From: Erwinia sp. JUb26
GTDB lineage: Bacteria; Pseudomonadota; Gammaproteobacteria; Enterobacterales; Enterobacteriaceae
Length of the DNA stretch: 64,000 nt
Reading direction: 5' to 3'
Assembly (NCBI RefSeq): GCF_003751505.1
Contig: NZ_RJVB01000004.1
Coordinates: 361,007-425,006, forward strand
In this document: piece by piece, positions 1 through 7,958 of the stretch
Numbering within the stretch: position 1 is the stretch's first letter
How the letters are laid out: each line of letters begins with the position of its first letter
The notes under the pieces: generated by a model
Databases searched by the model: none
Seen by the model: the letters and a program-made list of their open reading frames with translations, nothing else
Told to the model about the DNA's origin: nothing
Translations under genes and position numbers: made by a program

Positions 1-96
1 CCCTCAAACCCTCAAACCCTCAAACCCTCAAACCCTCAAACCCTCAAACCCTCAAACCCTCAAACCCTCAAACCCTCAAACCCTCAAACCCTCAAA
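1..96. repeat. Tandem octamer array CCCTCAAA, 12 copies, may extend left
   Basis: Twelve perfect head-to-tail copies of CCCTCAAA fill the first 96 bases. The array begins at base 1, so its true left end may lie outside the window. No ORF passes through it. Octamers are not multiples of three, so copy-number change would shift frame if it were coding. The role is unknown. Confidence 0.97.
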
Positions 97-140
97 GAAC
101 AAAGTTCGGGTATCAGATATCAGGCATAAGGTTTTAAATA

Positions 141-220
<80 letters not shown>

Positions 221-272
221 AGTATTGTGCGCAGATTTAACTATGAGTTCTATCGCGCACAAATCACGATAA

Positions 273-368
273 TTGCCTGATTGCCTGATTGCCTGATTGC
301 CTGATTGCCTGATTGCCTGATTGCCTGATTGCCTGATTGCCTGATTGCCTGATTGCCTGATTGCCTGA
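273..368. repeat. Tandem octamer array TTGCCTGA, 12 copies
   Basis: Twelve perfect copies of TTGCCTGA, exactly 96 bp. Both borders are inside the window, so the copy number is complete. No ORF or ribosome binding site is associated with it. Confidence 0.97.
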
Positions 369-562
369 GCAAGTGAGAGAGTGAGCGTATAGCTCAGGTA
401 AACGAGTGACTCGCATTACGCCATGCGATTATCTGAGCCCGCTCAGAACGCTTCCCTCGTTGATAAATGTACATCCTCGCAAGCTCCGAAGTAAGGAGAT
501 GTTGGCGTAAAAAAAAGAATAGCGTACGTATAAAAATGAGCGGGCCGACAGAAAATACTGAA
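369..562. other. Non-coding spacer between octamer arrays
   Basis: I see no convincing gene here. Only small dyads are visible (CGAGTgACTCG near 398, GAGCccGCTC near 436). An ATG at 536 opens a 13-codon frame that stops inside the next repeat array and has no Shine-Dalgarno sequence. Confidence 0.5.
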
Positions 563-658
563 GAGCTAAAGAGCTAAAGAGCTAAAGAGCTAAAGAGCTA
601 AAGAGCTAAAGAGCTAAAGAGCTAAAGAGCTAAAGAGCTAAAGAGCTAAAGAGCTGAA
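563..658. repeat. Tandem octamer array GAGCTAAA, 11 perfect + 1 degenerate copy
   Basis: Eleven perfect GAGCTAAA copies (563-650) and a twelfth as GAGCTGAA (651-658), again 96 bp in all. The array is preceded by CTGAA and its last unit also contains CTGAA, so the degenerate last unit matches the sequence just before the first. Confidence 0.95.
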
Positions 659-835
659 GAGTCGGAGGATTGGTGAGTCTGAAAGATAACGAGATAAAGA
701 TTAGCGATCGTGGGGAAGATGTTATGCCGCGGAAAGAAGATAAATAAGAGAACCTGAAGTGGGTCAAACCAACCGGAACTGCCTCCTGCCTGAGAGGTTG
801 TCGTGGCTAAGCAGGGGGCAATATCCGGCTGGCTT
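659..835. other. Spacer downstream of the repeat arrays
   Basis: No recognisable gene. A possible 24-codon GTG frame at 673-747 follows a GGAGG, but the spacing of 4 nt is short and the product is simply charged. The segment 761-835 lies downstream of the minus-strand small ORF and shows no clear T-tailed terminator. Confidence 0.4.
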
Positions 836-919
836 TTAAGGGTTGAGAGCGCACAGCTCGTTCCAGTAGCTAAAGCGAATACGGCGCTTCAGTTCCCGGC
901 TGAGGTTAAACAGATTCAC
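836..919 (-). CDS. Candidate 27-residue cationic small protein
   Basis: A GTG-started 27-codon frame on the minus strand has a strong Shine-Dalgarno sequence, GAGGAGG, about 5 nt before the start. It lies 17 bp downstream of the SDR gene on the same strand, so the two could be co-transcribed. The product is basic (five Arg/Lys in a central run, for example LKRRIR) with scattered aromatic residues (Phe, Tyr, Trp) and no obvious membrane helix. I do not recognise it. The ribosome binding site is the main support; a leader peptide or a chance ORF are alternatives. It is the only gene-like element next to the repeat arrays. Confidence 0.4.
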   Translation of the reverse strand: MNLFNLSRELKRRIRFSYWNELCALNP

Positions 920-936
920 GATTCCTCCTCTGTTGA

Positions 937-1650
937 TTAGCGTTTAGCACTATCGCGACGCGGTCTGACAACCACGTCGGCAATCTGAGTATCCTCCGAG
1001 GCATTCACTACCAGACGTACCGCCGCGGCAACGGATTCCGGCGTGCTGTAGGCCCGGGGATCGATGGCGGCAAAATCACCGGCGCGTTCGCGGCTTTTGC
1101 GGTTCATCGGCGTGTCGGTTGGGCCAGGTGACACTGTCGCGACGCGCACGCCGTTTTCGCTTTCTTCGGTACGCAGGGCATGGGCCAGGGCATTCAGTGC
1201 AAACTTGCTGGCTGAGTACACCGCGTGCCCGGCGAGCGCCAGCGTGCCGGAGCCTGAATTGATAAACACCACCTGGCCCTGCTCTTTTCGCAGTAAAGGC
1301 AATGCCAGTCGAGTCAGTTCTGCGGGGGAAAAAAGATTAATCGCAAACTGCTTCTGCCACAGTTCTGGAGTGGCCTGTTCCACGCTCAGTCTTTCGGAAA
1401 TTGCCGCTGAGTGGACCAGTACGGCAACAGCCGACAGGCGATCGATAAAGTTTTTCAGCGCCTGATTATCGAGAAGGTCCAGCTCTACCGATTCGATATG
1501 CTGGATTTGCTGTAGCTCAGCCAGCGCTTCAGCCGAGCGCCCGATAGCGTAAACCTGATGGTCGGTCGCCAGATCGCGTGCGATGGCCAGGCCGATACCG
1601 CTGGTGGCTCCGGTAACAATCGCCACCGGACGGGAAGATGCAGTCGTCAT
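937..1650 (-). CDS. Short-chain dehydrogenase/reductase (classical SDR)
   Basis: A 237-residue NAD(P)-dependent oxidoreductase of unknown substrate. The cofactor motif TGATSGIG is at about 13-20, followed by a Rossmann fold, the catalytic Ser in the INSGSG segment and the YSASK active-site motif, so it should be catalytically competent. I place the start at the ATG at 1650 because AAGGAG sits 5 nt upstream of it; the GTG two codons earlier overlaps that Shine-Dalgarno sequence and cannot use it. The length matches small cytosolic SDRs of the YciK/DltE kind. It is transcribed in the same direction as the LysR gene but about 100 bp away, so coupling is uncertain. Confidence 0.85.
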   Translation of the reverse strand: MTTASSRPVAIVTGATSGIGLAIARDLATDHQVYAIGRSAEALAELQQIQHIESVELDLLDNQALKNFIDRLSAVAVLVHSAAISERLSVEQATPELWQKQFAINLFSPAELTRLALPLLRKEQGQVVFINSGSGTLALAGHAVYSASKFALNALAHALRTEESENGVRVATVSPGPTDTPMNRKSRERAGDFAAIDPRAYSTPESVAAAVRLVVNASEDTQIADVVVRPRRDSAKR

Positions 1651-1756
1651 ACTCACTCCTTGTCAGAAATGAGAGTGACGCTACCATCCGCCCCGGCTCA
1701 GGGCGAGAGACTTATTCTGCTTTGTATAGCCGCCATGCGGGAATGACAATGCCCGT

Positions 1757-2659
1757 TCATCGCGGGCTGAAACCGGCGACCAGCGTATCAATGGCCAGGC
1801 GCAAACGCTGGGGCATCGCAGCGGTTTTTAACCATACTGCAGAGACAGGCAGACCGGGAGCCTGCATCTGTGGAAGCAGTTCGATCAGTTCACCGTGACG
1901 GATATGCTCACCGACCAGCCACTGCGGCAGCTGGGCAATGCCGTATCCGTCCAGCACCGCAGTGTAAACCGCGCCGAGCGTACTGAACCGCAGGCCCTCT
2001 TCGGGTTGCCACCAGAATTGTTTTCTGTCGCTATCTTTCAGTACCCAAGACTGGGTGCGGCCCTGCTCCGGCAGCGTGATATGTCGGTGCGCGCCCAGTT
2101 CGCTGAGTGACGCCGGTGTGCCGGATGCTGCCAGATAACTCGGCGAGGCGCAAAGCTGCATATGCTGCACGCCGAGCTGGCGGGAAGTGAGATCGCTGTG
2201 ATGCCCCGGGCTGCCGATGCGCACGGCCAGATCGATTCCCGACTCAGCAAGGTCAATACGTCGGGTGGAAAATTGCATATCCAGCGTCAAACCAGGCCAG
2301 CGGCGCGTGAGTGGCAGCAGCAGCGGCATCACCTGCTTCTCGCCAAACAGCGGCGGAGCGGCCACCCGCAGGCAGCCGGTCGGAACCGAGGCATGGGCGG
2401 TCAGTCTGTTTTCCGCCGCATCGAGGTCGGCAAGCACGCGCAGACAGTCCTGATAAAATTGCAGACCTTCGCTGGTTAAGGACAGCGTCCGGGTGGTGCG
2501 AAGAAAGAGTTTAACCTGCAACCGCGCTTCCAGTCGGGCTATCGCCTTGCCTACCGTTGAACGCGACTGGCCAAGCTGCTCGGCGGCCAGGCTGAAACCG
2601 CCCGCCTGTGCCGCCTGTACGAATGCCCGAATGCCGCTGAGTCTGTCGCCGGTGATCAT
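1757..2659 (-). CDS. LysR-family transcriptional regulator
   Basis: A 300-residue LysR-type regulator: an N-terminal winged helix-turn-helix (about residues 5-63, with the SRSTVGKAIARLE recognition region and the RTTRTLSLT wing), followed by a LysR substrate-binding domain with a typical 'A.SPSYLA..G' segment. It is divergently transcribed from an MFS exporter gene, with a perfect 9-bp inverted repeat between them, the usual layout for a LysR protein controlling its neighbour and itself. The effector is unknown; a drug or toxic aromatic compound is plausible if the MFS protein is an exporter (inference). Confidence 0.9.
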   Translation of the reverse strand: MITGDRLSGIRAFVQAAQAGGFSLAAEQLGQSRSTVGKAIARLEARLQVKLFLRTTRTLSLTSEGLQFYQDCLRVLADLDAAENRLTAHASVPTGCLRVAAPPLFGEKQVMPLLLPLTRRWPGLTLDMQFSTRRIDLAESGIDLAVRIGSPGHHSDLTSRQLGVQHMQLCASPSYLAASGTPASLSELGAHRHITLPEQGRTQSWVLKDSDRKQFWWQPEEGLRFSTLGAVYTAVLDGYGIAQLPQWLVGEHIRHGELIELLPQMQAPGLPVSAVWLKTAAMPQRLRLAIDTLVAGFSPR

Positions 2660-2686
2660 CGTTACCTCTGGGTTATGGACGACATC

Positions 2687-2707
2687 AATTCGTCAGTATG
2701 ACGAATT
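2687..2707. promoter_or_regulatory. Palindromic LysR operator candidate
   Basis: Perfect 9-bp inverted repeat AATTCGTCA-GTA-TGACGAATT, which contains the T-N11-A dyad typical of LysR-type regulators. It lies 28 bp upstream of the LysR start and 71 bp upstream of the MFS start, in their shared intergenic region. Confidence 0.75.
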
Positions 2708-2777
2708 ATCAGCGCAGATGAAGAAAAAAATACGCGATAACCTTGTGCTGACCGATTTCGTAACTCAGGAACGCAAG

Positions 2778-4172
2778 ATGAATCTTTCGTTAAACAGCAC
2801 CCCTCGACAGCAGATCGCATTGATCGCCGGGATATGCATTGCCAGCTTCGTCGGCTGTCTGGACTTCACCATTGTTAACACTGCCCTGCCGGCCATACAG
2901 CAGCATTTCCCAGCTGGGCTTGATGCCGTGCAGTGGGTGATGACGCTGTTTGTGATTGCGCTTTGCTGCTGTATGGTACTGGCCACCAGACTGGCCGATC
3001 GCTATGGAAAACGCGAAGTGCTGTACGGTGGCATGCTTCTGTTCACTCTGGCATCGCTGAGTGCCGGGCTGTCAGTCAGTCTGCCAATGCTGGTCGTCAG
3101 CCGGTTGATTCAGGGAGCCGGTTGCGCGGTACTGTACACCGCGACGGCGGCGATACTGGTTGAGTCTATAGCTGAATCACAGCGTGGGCGGGCGCTCGGC
3201 CTGCTGTTTGCCGCAAACGGATTGGGTCTGACCCTGGGGCCGGTCGCGGGCGGCGTACTGGTTGAACTACTGGGATGGCGCGCGGTATTTCTGATCAACG
3301 TTCCGCTGATGGCGTTCAGCTACTTTTGCTGCCGGGGAACAATCGCCGGGAAGCGCGACGAAGGGCATATCCGCGTCGACTATCCGGGATGGTTACTGCT
3401 GATCGGCGGGCTGGTTCCCCTTCTGCTGCTGTCGGTGTATCTCAGCGACTGGGGCGCATTCAGCCTGGCCTCTCTGCTGCTGCTGGCTATCTCACTGGCG
3501 TCGCTGCTGCTGTTTGTCCGCTATGAACGCCGGACTGCCAGCCCGCTCATCCAGCTGAGTGTTCTCAGTAATCGATTGTTTCGCCGCGCCTGCGGGCTTT
3601 CCATTCTGCTGGCGGTGTTCTACTGCTCTGCCTTTCTACTTATGCCGTTTAAGCTGCTGGAATTGTATTCGCTGAATGCGGCCCAGCTGGGTGTGATGCT
3701 GCTGCCGGTGACGCTGGTGATGGCACTGGTCTCACCGCTGACGGGAAAGTTCAGCGATCGGTACGGTCCCTGGCCGGTGCTGGCGGTGGGGTTTGTGATG
3801 CTGGCATTGTCGGGGATTCTGCAAAGTCGATTCTCCGCACCGCCCTCGCTGCCGCTGACCATTGTGGCCTTTGTGCTGATGGGCGCAGGCTGGGGCGCAA
3901 TCCTCGGGCCTTCCGTTGCTGCCGCACTGGCTTCACTGCCTGAAACATTGCACGGTCAGGGGATCGGGATTTCGTGGACGCTGCACAATCTCGGCGGGGC
4001 GCTGGGTTTAACGGTCGCCACGCAAATCTATCAGCGGCTGGGAACGGAAACAGGTTACAGCTGGGTCATGGTTATTTTGGCGCTGCTGTCACTACTGGGG
4101 GCGGGGCTGGCATTTGTTTCCTGGCGCAGCACCCGCCGGAAACTGGCTGATGCTGCCACCGGTGCTGAGTAG
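2778..4172 (+). CDS. MFS transporter, DHA2-like (multidrug efflux type)
   Basis: A 464-residue polytopic inner-membrane protein of the major facilitator superfamily. It opens with a hydrophobic helix containing 'GCLDFTIVNTALPAI', the motif typical of the 14-helix DHA2/EmrB drug:H+ antiporters, followed by LADRYGKR (loop 2-3 motif A) and 'SRLIQGAGCA'. The frame is open well upstream, but the ATG at 2778 is the sensible start: it puts the family N-terminus at residue 1 and leaves the upstream operator outside the gene. It is divergent from the LysR gene. Function as an exporter is inferred from the family; the substrate is unknown. Confidence 0.85.
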   Translation: MNLSLNSTPRQQIALIAGICIASFVGCLDFTIVNTALPAIQQHFPAGLDAVQWVMTLFVIALCCCMVLATRLADRYGKREVLYGGMLLFTLASLSAGLSVSLPMLVVSRLIQGAGCAVLYTATAAILVESIAESQRGRALGLLFAANGLGLTLGPVAGGVLVELLGWRAVFLINVPLMAFSYFCCRGTIAGKRDEGHIRVDYPGWLLLIGGLVPLLLLSVYLSDWGAFSLASLLLLAISLASLLLFVRYERRTASPLIQLSVLSNRLFRRACGLSILLAVFYCSAFLLMPFKLLELYSLNAAQLGVMLLPVTLVMALVSPLTGKFSDRYGPWPVLAVGFVMLALSGILQSRFSAPPSLPLTIVAFVLMGAGWGAILGPSVAAALASLPETLHGQGIGISWTLHNLGGALGLTVATQIYQRLGTETGYSWVMVILALLSLLGAGLAFVSWRSTRRKLADAATGAE

Positions 4173-4176
4173 GAAC

Positions 4177-4713
4177 TCAGCCCGAAATTGTTTTCGCCGC
4201 AAAGCGCTTGCGTAATTTTTGCAGCTTAGGGGGGATCACGGCCAGGCAGTAACGGTTTTCCTGGCCTTCACCGGCCCAGTAGTCCTGATGGTAATCTTCT
4301 GCCGGATACCAGGTGGCATCGTCTTCAATCGTGGTAACGATGGGATCGCTGTGATCGGCCTGCGCACGAACGATTGCCGCGCGGGCTTCCTCTTCCTGAG
4401 CCGGGTTCGCCGGGAAGATGGCAGAACGATACTGCGTGCCGATATCGTTACCCTGACGGTTCAGCTGCGTCGGATCGTGAGTGGCAAAGCTGATATCCAG
4501 CAGATCGCCATAGCCGATCTTCTGCGGGTCAAAACCAATACGAATGGCTTCGGCATGGCCGGTATCGCCGTTGCAAACCTGGCGGTAGGTTGGGTCGACC
4601 GTATGCCCACCAATGTAGCCACTCTGGATGGACTCAACGCCCGCGATCTGTTTAAACACGGCTTCGGTACACCAGAAACAGCCGCCTGCGATGGTTGCGT
4701 ATTCAGTTGACAT
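4177..4713 (-). CDS. msrA: Peptide-methionine (S)-S-oxide reductase MsrA
   Basis: A 178-residue MsrA, which reduces the S-epimer of methionine sulfoxide in oxidised proteins and free methionine. The catalytic cysteine lies in the signature GCFWC (Cys12 within 'IAGGCFWCTEAVF'), and a C-terminal Cys in 'NRYCLAVI' can act as resolving residue. The length fits the short MsrA form rather than the longer (about 212-residue) E. coli-type protein, so the genome may carry another copy (inference). AAGGAG lies 7 nt before the ATG. It converges on the MFS gene with only 4 bp between the stop codons. Confidence 0.95.
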   Translation of the reverse strand: MSTEYATIAGGCFWCTEAVFKQIAGVESIQSGYIGGHTVDPTYRQVCNGDTGHAEAIRIGFDPQKIGYGDLLDISFATHDPTQLNRQGNDIGTQYRSAIFPANPAQEEEARAAIVRAQADHSDPIVTTIEDDATWYPAEDYHQDYWAGEGQENRYCLAVIPPKLQKLRKRFAAKTISG

Positions 4714-4777
4714 TATTTTACTCCTTCAGGGAAAACCCCGTTTATCAGCCTTTCTATATAAGAGCAGCCAGGGTCAT

Positions 4778-5023
4778 TTACAAGTCCGGAGACACGCTTT
4801 TTTCGCTCAGCCTCGCCGACTGGGGGAATATCTCCAGCTGCAGATGCAGTGCCTGACAGGCGCGCAGCAGGGTATCGATATGGCATACCCCGGTTTTTTC
4901 CAGCCGGGAAATCGCCGACTGGGTAGTGCCACAGATCTCGGCCAGATGCTGCTGGTTGATGCCCTGCGCACTGCGAACACTGCGGATAACAATGCCAAAG
5001 TCGGCTGGCGTTCTGACTTTCAT
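4778..5023 (-). CDS. Small HipB-like XRE-family DNA-binding protein
   Basis: An 81-residue protein that is mostly a Cro/C1-type helix-turn-helix: 'INQQHLAEICGTTQSAISRLEKTG' at about residues 22-45, preceded by the 'FGIVIRSVRSAQ' helix seen in HipB antitoxins. No hipA-like kinase lies beside it; the next gene on this strand is msrA, 65 bp downstream. It is therefore a solitary repressor or an orphan antitoxin. Two similar 18-bp dyads lie just upstream (5056-5073 and 5083-5100), suggesting it represses its own promoter. Confidence 0.8.
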   Translation of the reverse strand: MKVRTPADFGIVIRSVRSAQGINQQHLAEICGTTQSAISRLEKTGVCHIDTLLRACQALHLQLEIFPQSARLSEKSVSPDL

Positions 5024-5055
5024 TCGCGCTCATCCTGCTGTGGGTGAGAACACAT

Positions 5056-5100
5056 TATAGCAGTGATGCGATAAAGCGAATTTATAGCAGTACCGCTATA
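5056..5100. promoter_or_regulatory. Two tandem operator dyads upstream of the HipB-like gene
   Basis: TATAGC-N6-GCGATA at 5056-5073 and TATAGC-N6-GCTATA at 5083-5100 share the same 6-6-6 architecture and are offset by 27 bp. They begin 33 bp upstream of the regulator start. The layout resembles HipB-type autoregulatory operators. Confidence 0.6.
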
Positions 5101-5229
5101 TAGAATGAATAAACGTGAAAAGATAGCCATTACGGGCTTTCTGCTTAGTTCATTTAGGAATGGGTTATAACGGTTGGTTATTGGCTGCGGTGCGATGAAG
5201 CAAAGAAAATGGAGCTAATTTATAACATA

Positions 5230-5243
5230 TTGATTTATGTCAA
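5230..5243. promoter_or_regulatory. FNR-like dyad TTGAT-N4-GTCAA
   Basis: TTGAT TTAT GTCAA matches the FNR consensus (TTGAT-N4-ATCAA) at nine of ten positions. It lies 24 bp upstream of the TTG start of the MmgE/PrpD gene. The location is close to the start codon, so it may be a chance match or a repressing site. Confidence 0.35.
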
Positions 5244-5266
5244 TACAGTGTTAAAAAAGGTGTATT

Positions 5267-6589
5267 TTGAATAACTCACTGACCGCACTGCTGGCCGAAA
5301 CGCTTCTTTCCCGCCATCCCGGTGACGCGGAGCGGCAAAACGCCCGTGAAGGCGCGAAGGATTATTTTGCCTGCCTGTTCCCGGTACTGTACGGCAGCGT
5401 GGTCGACAGCGGACTGGAGCCGGTTATCCGGGTCTTCCCCGCGCTGCATTCAAAGGAAAACCTGGCGCTGCAGCTGGGCTACATCAGCCACGCGCTGGAC
5501 TTCGACGACTATCATCCTGCCTTTCGCGGCCATCCGACCACGGTCGTGCTGTCAACGCTGCTGGCGCTGAGTAAGGCCTCGCCGACGGTGAGCATTGATG
5601 CCTTCCTGGATGCCTATGTGGTGGGCGTGGAGCTGGCGGGCAGGCTGGGTAAAGCCATCGGCACCCGCCACTACAGCGCCGGTTTCCACAGCACGGCCAC
5701 CCTCGGCACGATTGCCGCCGCCGGTGCCGCCTGCCGTCTGCTGAATCTCAGCGCACACACCACACAGGTAGCCCTCGGGCTGGCCGCAACCCAGGCCTCC
5801 GGTCTGCGCAGTCAGTTTGGCTCGGCGGCGAAACCGCTGCACGCCGGGCTGTCGGCGCGCAGCGCGGTGAACAGCGTGCAGCTGGCACAGGCCGGTTTTG
5901 GCGGTCAGCCGGATGGCGTGCTGGAAAGCTTCCTGCAGATCCTCGGCTTTGATGCCGCGCAGCCGGAACAGCTGCTGGCGGGCTGGGGCAGCCCGTGGCG
6001 CATTATCGCGCCGGGCCTGGAATTTAAACGCTACCCGACCTGCGGCGGTACGCACAGCGCCGCCGAGGCCGCCTTTGTGCTGCGGCAGCAGCTGGAGGAA
6101 AGAGGGCAGGGCGGCATTGCTCAGGCCATCGACCGTATTGAGGTCAGCTTCCCCCCGGGTGCCGATACCGCGCCGAATATCATTGCGCCGAAGAACGGCG
6201 TGGAAGCGCGCTTCAGCCTGGAATACGTCATCGCCGATGCGCTGATCAACGGATCGGTGGCGCTGGAAAACTACACTGAAGCGCCGGTAAAGGCCGATAT
6301 CGCCGAACTGGCCGCGCGGGTCAGCCGCCATCCGGACCCGACGGCCCCGGCCGATGAGCTGGATCCCGATCGCCGTTTCCATCACGTGACGCTGTTCCTG
6401 CACGATGGCAGCCAGCTCAGCCACCGCGTCACCCGGCAGGAAACCGCCGCCGCCTTTACCGACGTGGAAGCAAAACTTCGCAACAGTCTCAGCGCGCTGC
6501 CTGCGCTTCTGGCGCAGGGCGTGTTTAACGATGCACAGCTTGGCAGCGACGCTGCGCTGCATCGTCTCATTTCATTGCTCAGCAAATAA
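5267..6589 (+). CDS. MmgE/PrpD-family protein (YxeQ-like)
   Basis: A 440-residue cytosolic protein of the MmgE/PrpD superfamily (2-methylcitrate dehydratase, cis-aconitate decarboxylase and relatives). The N-terminal all-helical domain carries 'HALDFDDYHPAFRGHPTTVVL', the family's Asp/His-rich active-site stretch, followed by 'YPTCGGTHSAAEA'. The start is the TTG at 5267, preceded by AAGGTG; no in-frame ATG lies near the N-terminus and residue 1 here fits the family start. It heads an operon with a flavin monooxygenase and an ABC importer. The B. subtilis yxe operon for S-(2-succino)cysteine breakdown combines a PrpD-like protein (YxeQ), a monooxygenase (YxeK) and an importer (YxeMNO), so a role on that or a related substrate is inferred. 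Confidence 0.85.
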   Translation: MNNSLTALLAETLLSRHPGDAERQNAREGAKDYFACLFPVLYGSVVDSGLEPVIRVFPALHSKENLALQLGYISHALDFDDYHPAFRGHPTTVVLSTLLALSKASPTVSIDAFLDAYVVGVELAGRLGKAIGTRHYSAGFHSTATLGTIAAAGAACRLLNLSAHTTQVALGLAATQASGLRSQFGSAAKPLHAGLSARSAVNSVQLAQAGFGGQPDGVLESFLQILGFDAAQPEQLLAGWGSPWRIIAPGLEFKRYPTCGGTHSAAEAAFVLRQQLEERGQGGIAQAIDRIEVSFPPGADTAPNIIAPKNGVEARFSLEYVIADALINGSVALENYTEAPVKADIAELAARVSRHPDPTAPADELDPDRRFHHVTLFLHDGSQLSHRVTRQETAAAFTDVEAKLRNSLSALPALLAQGVFNDAQLGSDAALHRLISLLSK

Positions 6590-6605
6590 CGAATAAGGGT
6601 TTCTC

Positions 6606-7955
6606 ATGACCATAGATAAATCACCGGCTCGTCAGCTGCGCCTCGGCCTGTTTGTGCAGGCGCTCGGCCATCATGTCGGTGGCTGGCGCGCAGAAGGCGC
6701 TCAAGGTTCACCGACCGACGTCGACTGGTTCACCTGGATCGCCAAAAAGGGCGAAGAGGGCCGTTTTGACATGTTCTTCGTCGGCGATGCGCTGGCCACC
6801 AGCGTTCACCGTCTGCCGTCCACCATGTCGCGCCTGGAGCCGCTGACGCTGCTTTCCGCCCTGGCTGTGCAGACAAGGCACATCGGCCTGGCGGCGACCG
6901 CCTCCACCACCTTTGATGAGCCGTTCCACCTCGCACGTGCGCTCTCCTCCGTCGACCATATCAGTCGCGGACGCGGGGCGTGGAACGTGGTGACGTCGTT
7001 CTCTACCGATGCGGCACGCAACTTCAGCCGTACCGATCTGCCTTCGCACGCCGAGCGTTACGACATCGCCCGCGAATTCCTTGATGTCACCTTCAAGCTG
7101 TGGAACGGCTGGGAAGAGGGGGCCATCGTGCGTGAGAAGGCGTCCGGCCGCTACTCCGATGAAGCGAAAATTCATGCCGCGAACCACAAAGGCAAATACT
7201 TCCAGGTGCAGGGGCCGCTGAACATCGCCCGTTCACCGCAGGGCCGTCCGGTGATCATTGAAGCCGGTTCGTCCCCTGCCGGTCAGAAGCTGGCGGCGGA
7301 AACCGCCGAAGTGGTGTTTACCGCGGCGGCATCGCTGGAAGAGGGCCAGGCCTTCTACCGCAGCCAGAAACAGTTCGTGCGTGAAGCAGGTCGTCACCCG
7401 GACCACCTGCTGATCCTGCCGGGCGTGATGCCGATTGTGGGCCGGACCCGCGAGGAAGCGCAGGAAACCTGGAACCAGCTGAACGAACTGGTGGATATCG
7501 ATAACGGTATCGAACAGCTGTCGGCCCGTTTCGGCGTGGATATGACCGCTTATCCGCTGGATGGCCCGGTGCCGGAAATTGGCGGCACCGAAGGCGGACA
7601 GAGCCGCGTTAAGCTGCTGACCGAACTTGCCGCACGTGAAAACCTGACCCTGCGCCAGCTGGCTGCCGTGGCGGCCGGTTCGCGCGGCCACCGCGTGATT
7701 GTCGGTACCGCATCTGATATCGCTGATGACTTCCAGCAGTGGCTGGAGCAGGAAGGGGCCGACGGCTTCAACATCATGCCTGCCGTTCTGCCAAACCAGC
7801 TGGAGCTGTTTGTGGAGCTGGTGGTGCCAGAGTTACAGCGCCGCGGCCTGTTCCGTACCGAATACCAGTTCAACACCCTGCGTGAAAACCTCGGCCTGCC
7901 GTCGCCGGAAGAAAATTTTGCTGCCGTGCCCGCACTGGCGACTGAGAAGGAATAA
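6606..7955 (+). CDS. FMNH2-dependent monooxygenase, NtaA/SnaA/DszA family (YxeK-like)
   Basis: A 449-residue class C flavin monooxygenase with a luciferase-like TIM barrel. Family hallmarks include the N-terminal 'GHHVGGWR' segment, 'RFDMFFVGD', 'SRGRGAWNVVTS' and 'IEAGSSPAGQ'. Such enzymes need reduced FMN from a separate flavin reductase, which is not encoded nearby. The family oxidises nitrilotriacetate, sulfur heterocycles and, in YxeK, N-acetyl-S-(2-succino)cysteine. It starts 16 bp after the MmgE/PrpD gene and ends 3 bp before the binding-protein gene, so the five genes 5267-10512 form one operon. A second member of this family is encoded at 35968-37275. Confidence 0.9.
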   Translation: MTIDKSPARQLRLGLFVQALGHHVGGWRAEGAQGSPTDVDWFTWIAKKGEEGRFDMFFVGDALATSVHRLPSTMSRLEPLTLLSALAVQTRHIGLAATASTTFDEPFHLARALSSVDHISRGRGAWNVVTSFSTDAARNFSRTDLPSHAERYDIAREFLDVTFKLWNGWEEGAIVREKASGRYSDEAKIHAANHKGKYFQVQGPLNIARSPQGRPVIIEAGSSPAGQKLAAETAEVVFTAAASLEEGQAFYRSQKQFVREAGRHPDHLLILPGVMPIVGRTREEAQETWNQLNELVDIDNGIEQLSARFGVDMTAYPLDGPVPEIGGTEGGQSRVKLLTELAARENLTLRQLAAVAAGSRGHRVIVGTASDIADDFQQWLEQEGADGFNIMPAVLPNQLELFVELVVPELQRRGLFRTEYQFNTLRENLGLPSPEENFAAVPALATEKE

Positions 7956-7958
7956 ACC

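Noticed and set aside
536-577. Mini-ORF beginning at ATG 536 and ending inside the GAGCTAAA array
   Set aside because: No ribosome binding site, and the stop is supplied by the repeat. Probably chance.
673-747. 24-codon GTG ORF after GGAGG on the plus strand
   Set aside because: The spacing of 4 nt is short, the product is a generic charged peptide, and it lies in a repeat-rich spacer. Not enough to call a gene.
5105-5170. 21-codon ATG ORF upstream of the MmgE/PrpD gene
   Set aside because: No Shine-Dalgarno sequence, and it overlaps no recognisable leader-peptide signal.
5552-6562. Long minus-strand ORF of 336 codons opposite the MmgE/PrpD gene
   Set aside because: It is a GC-rich antisense shadow with no family motifs; the plus-strand frame carries clear MmgE/PrpD motifs.
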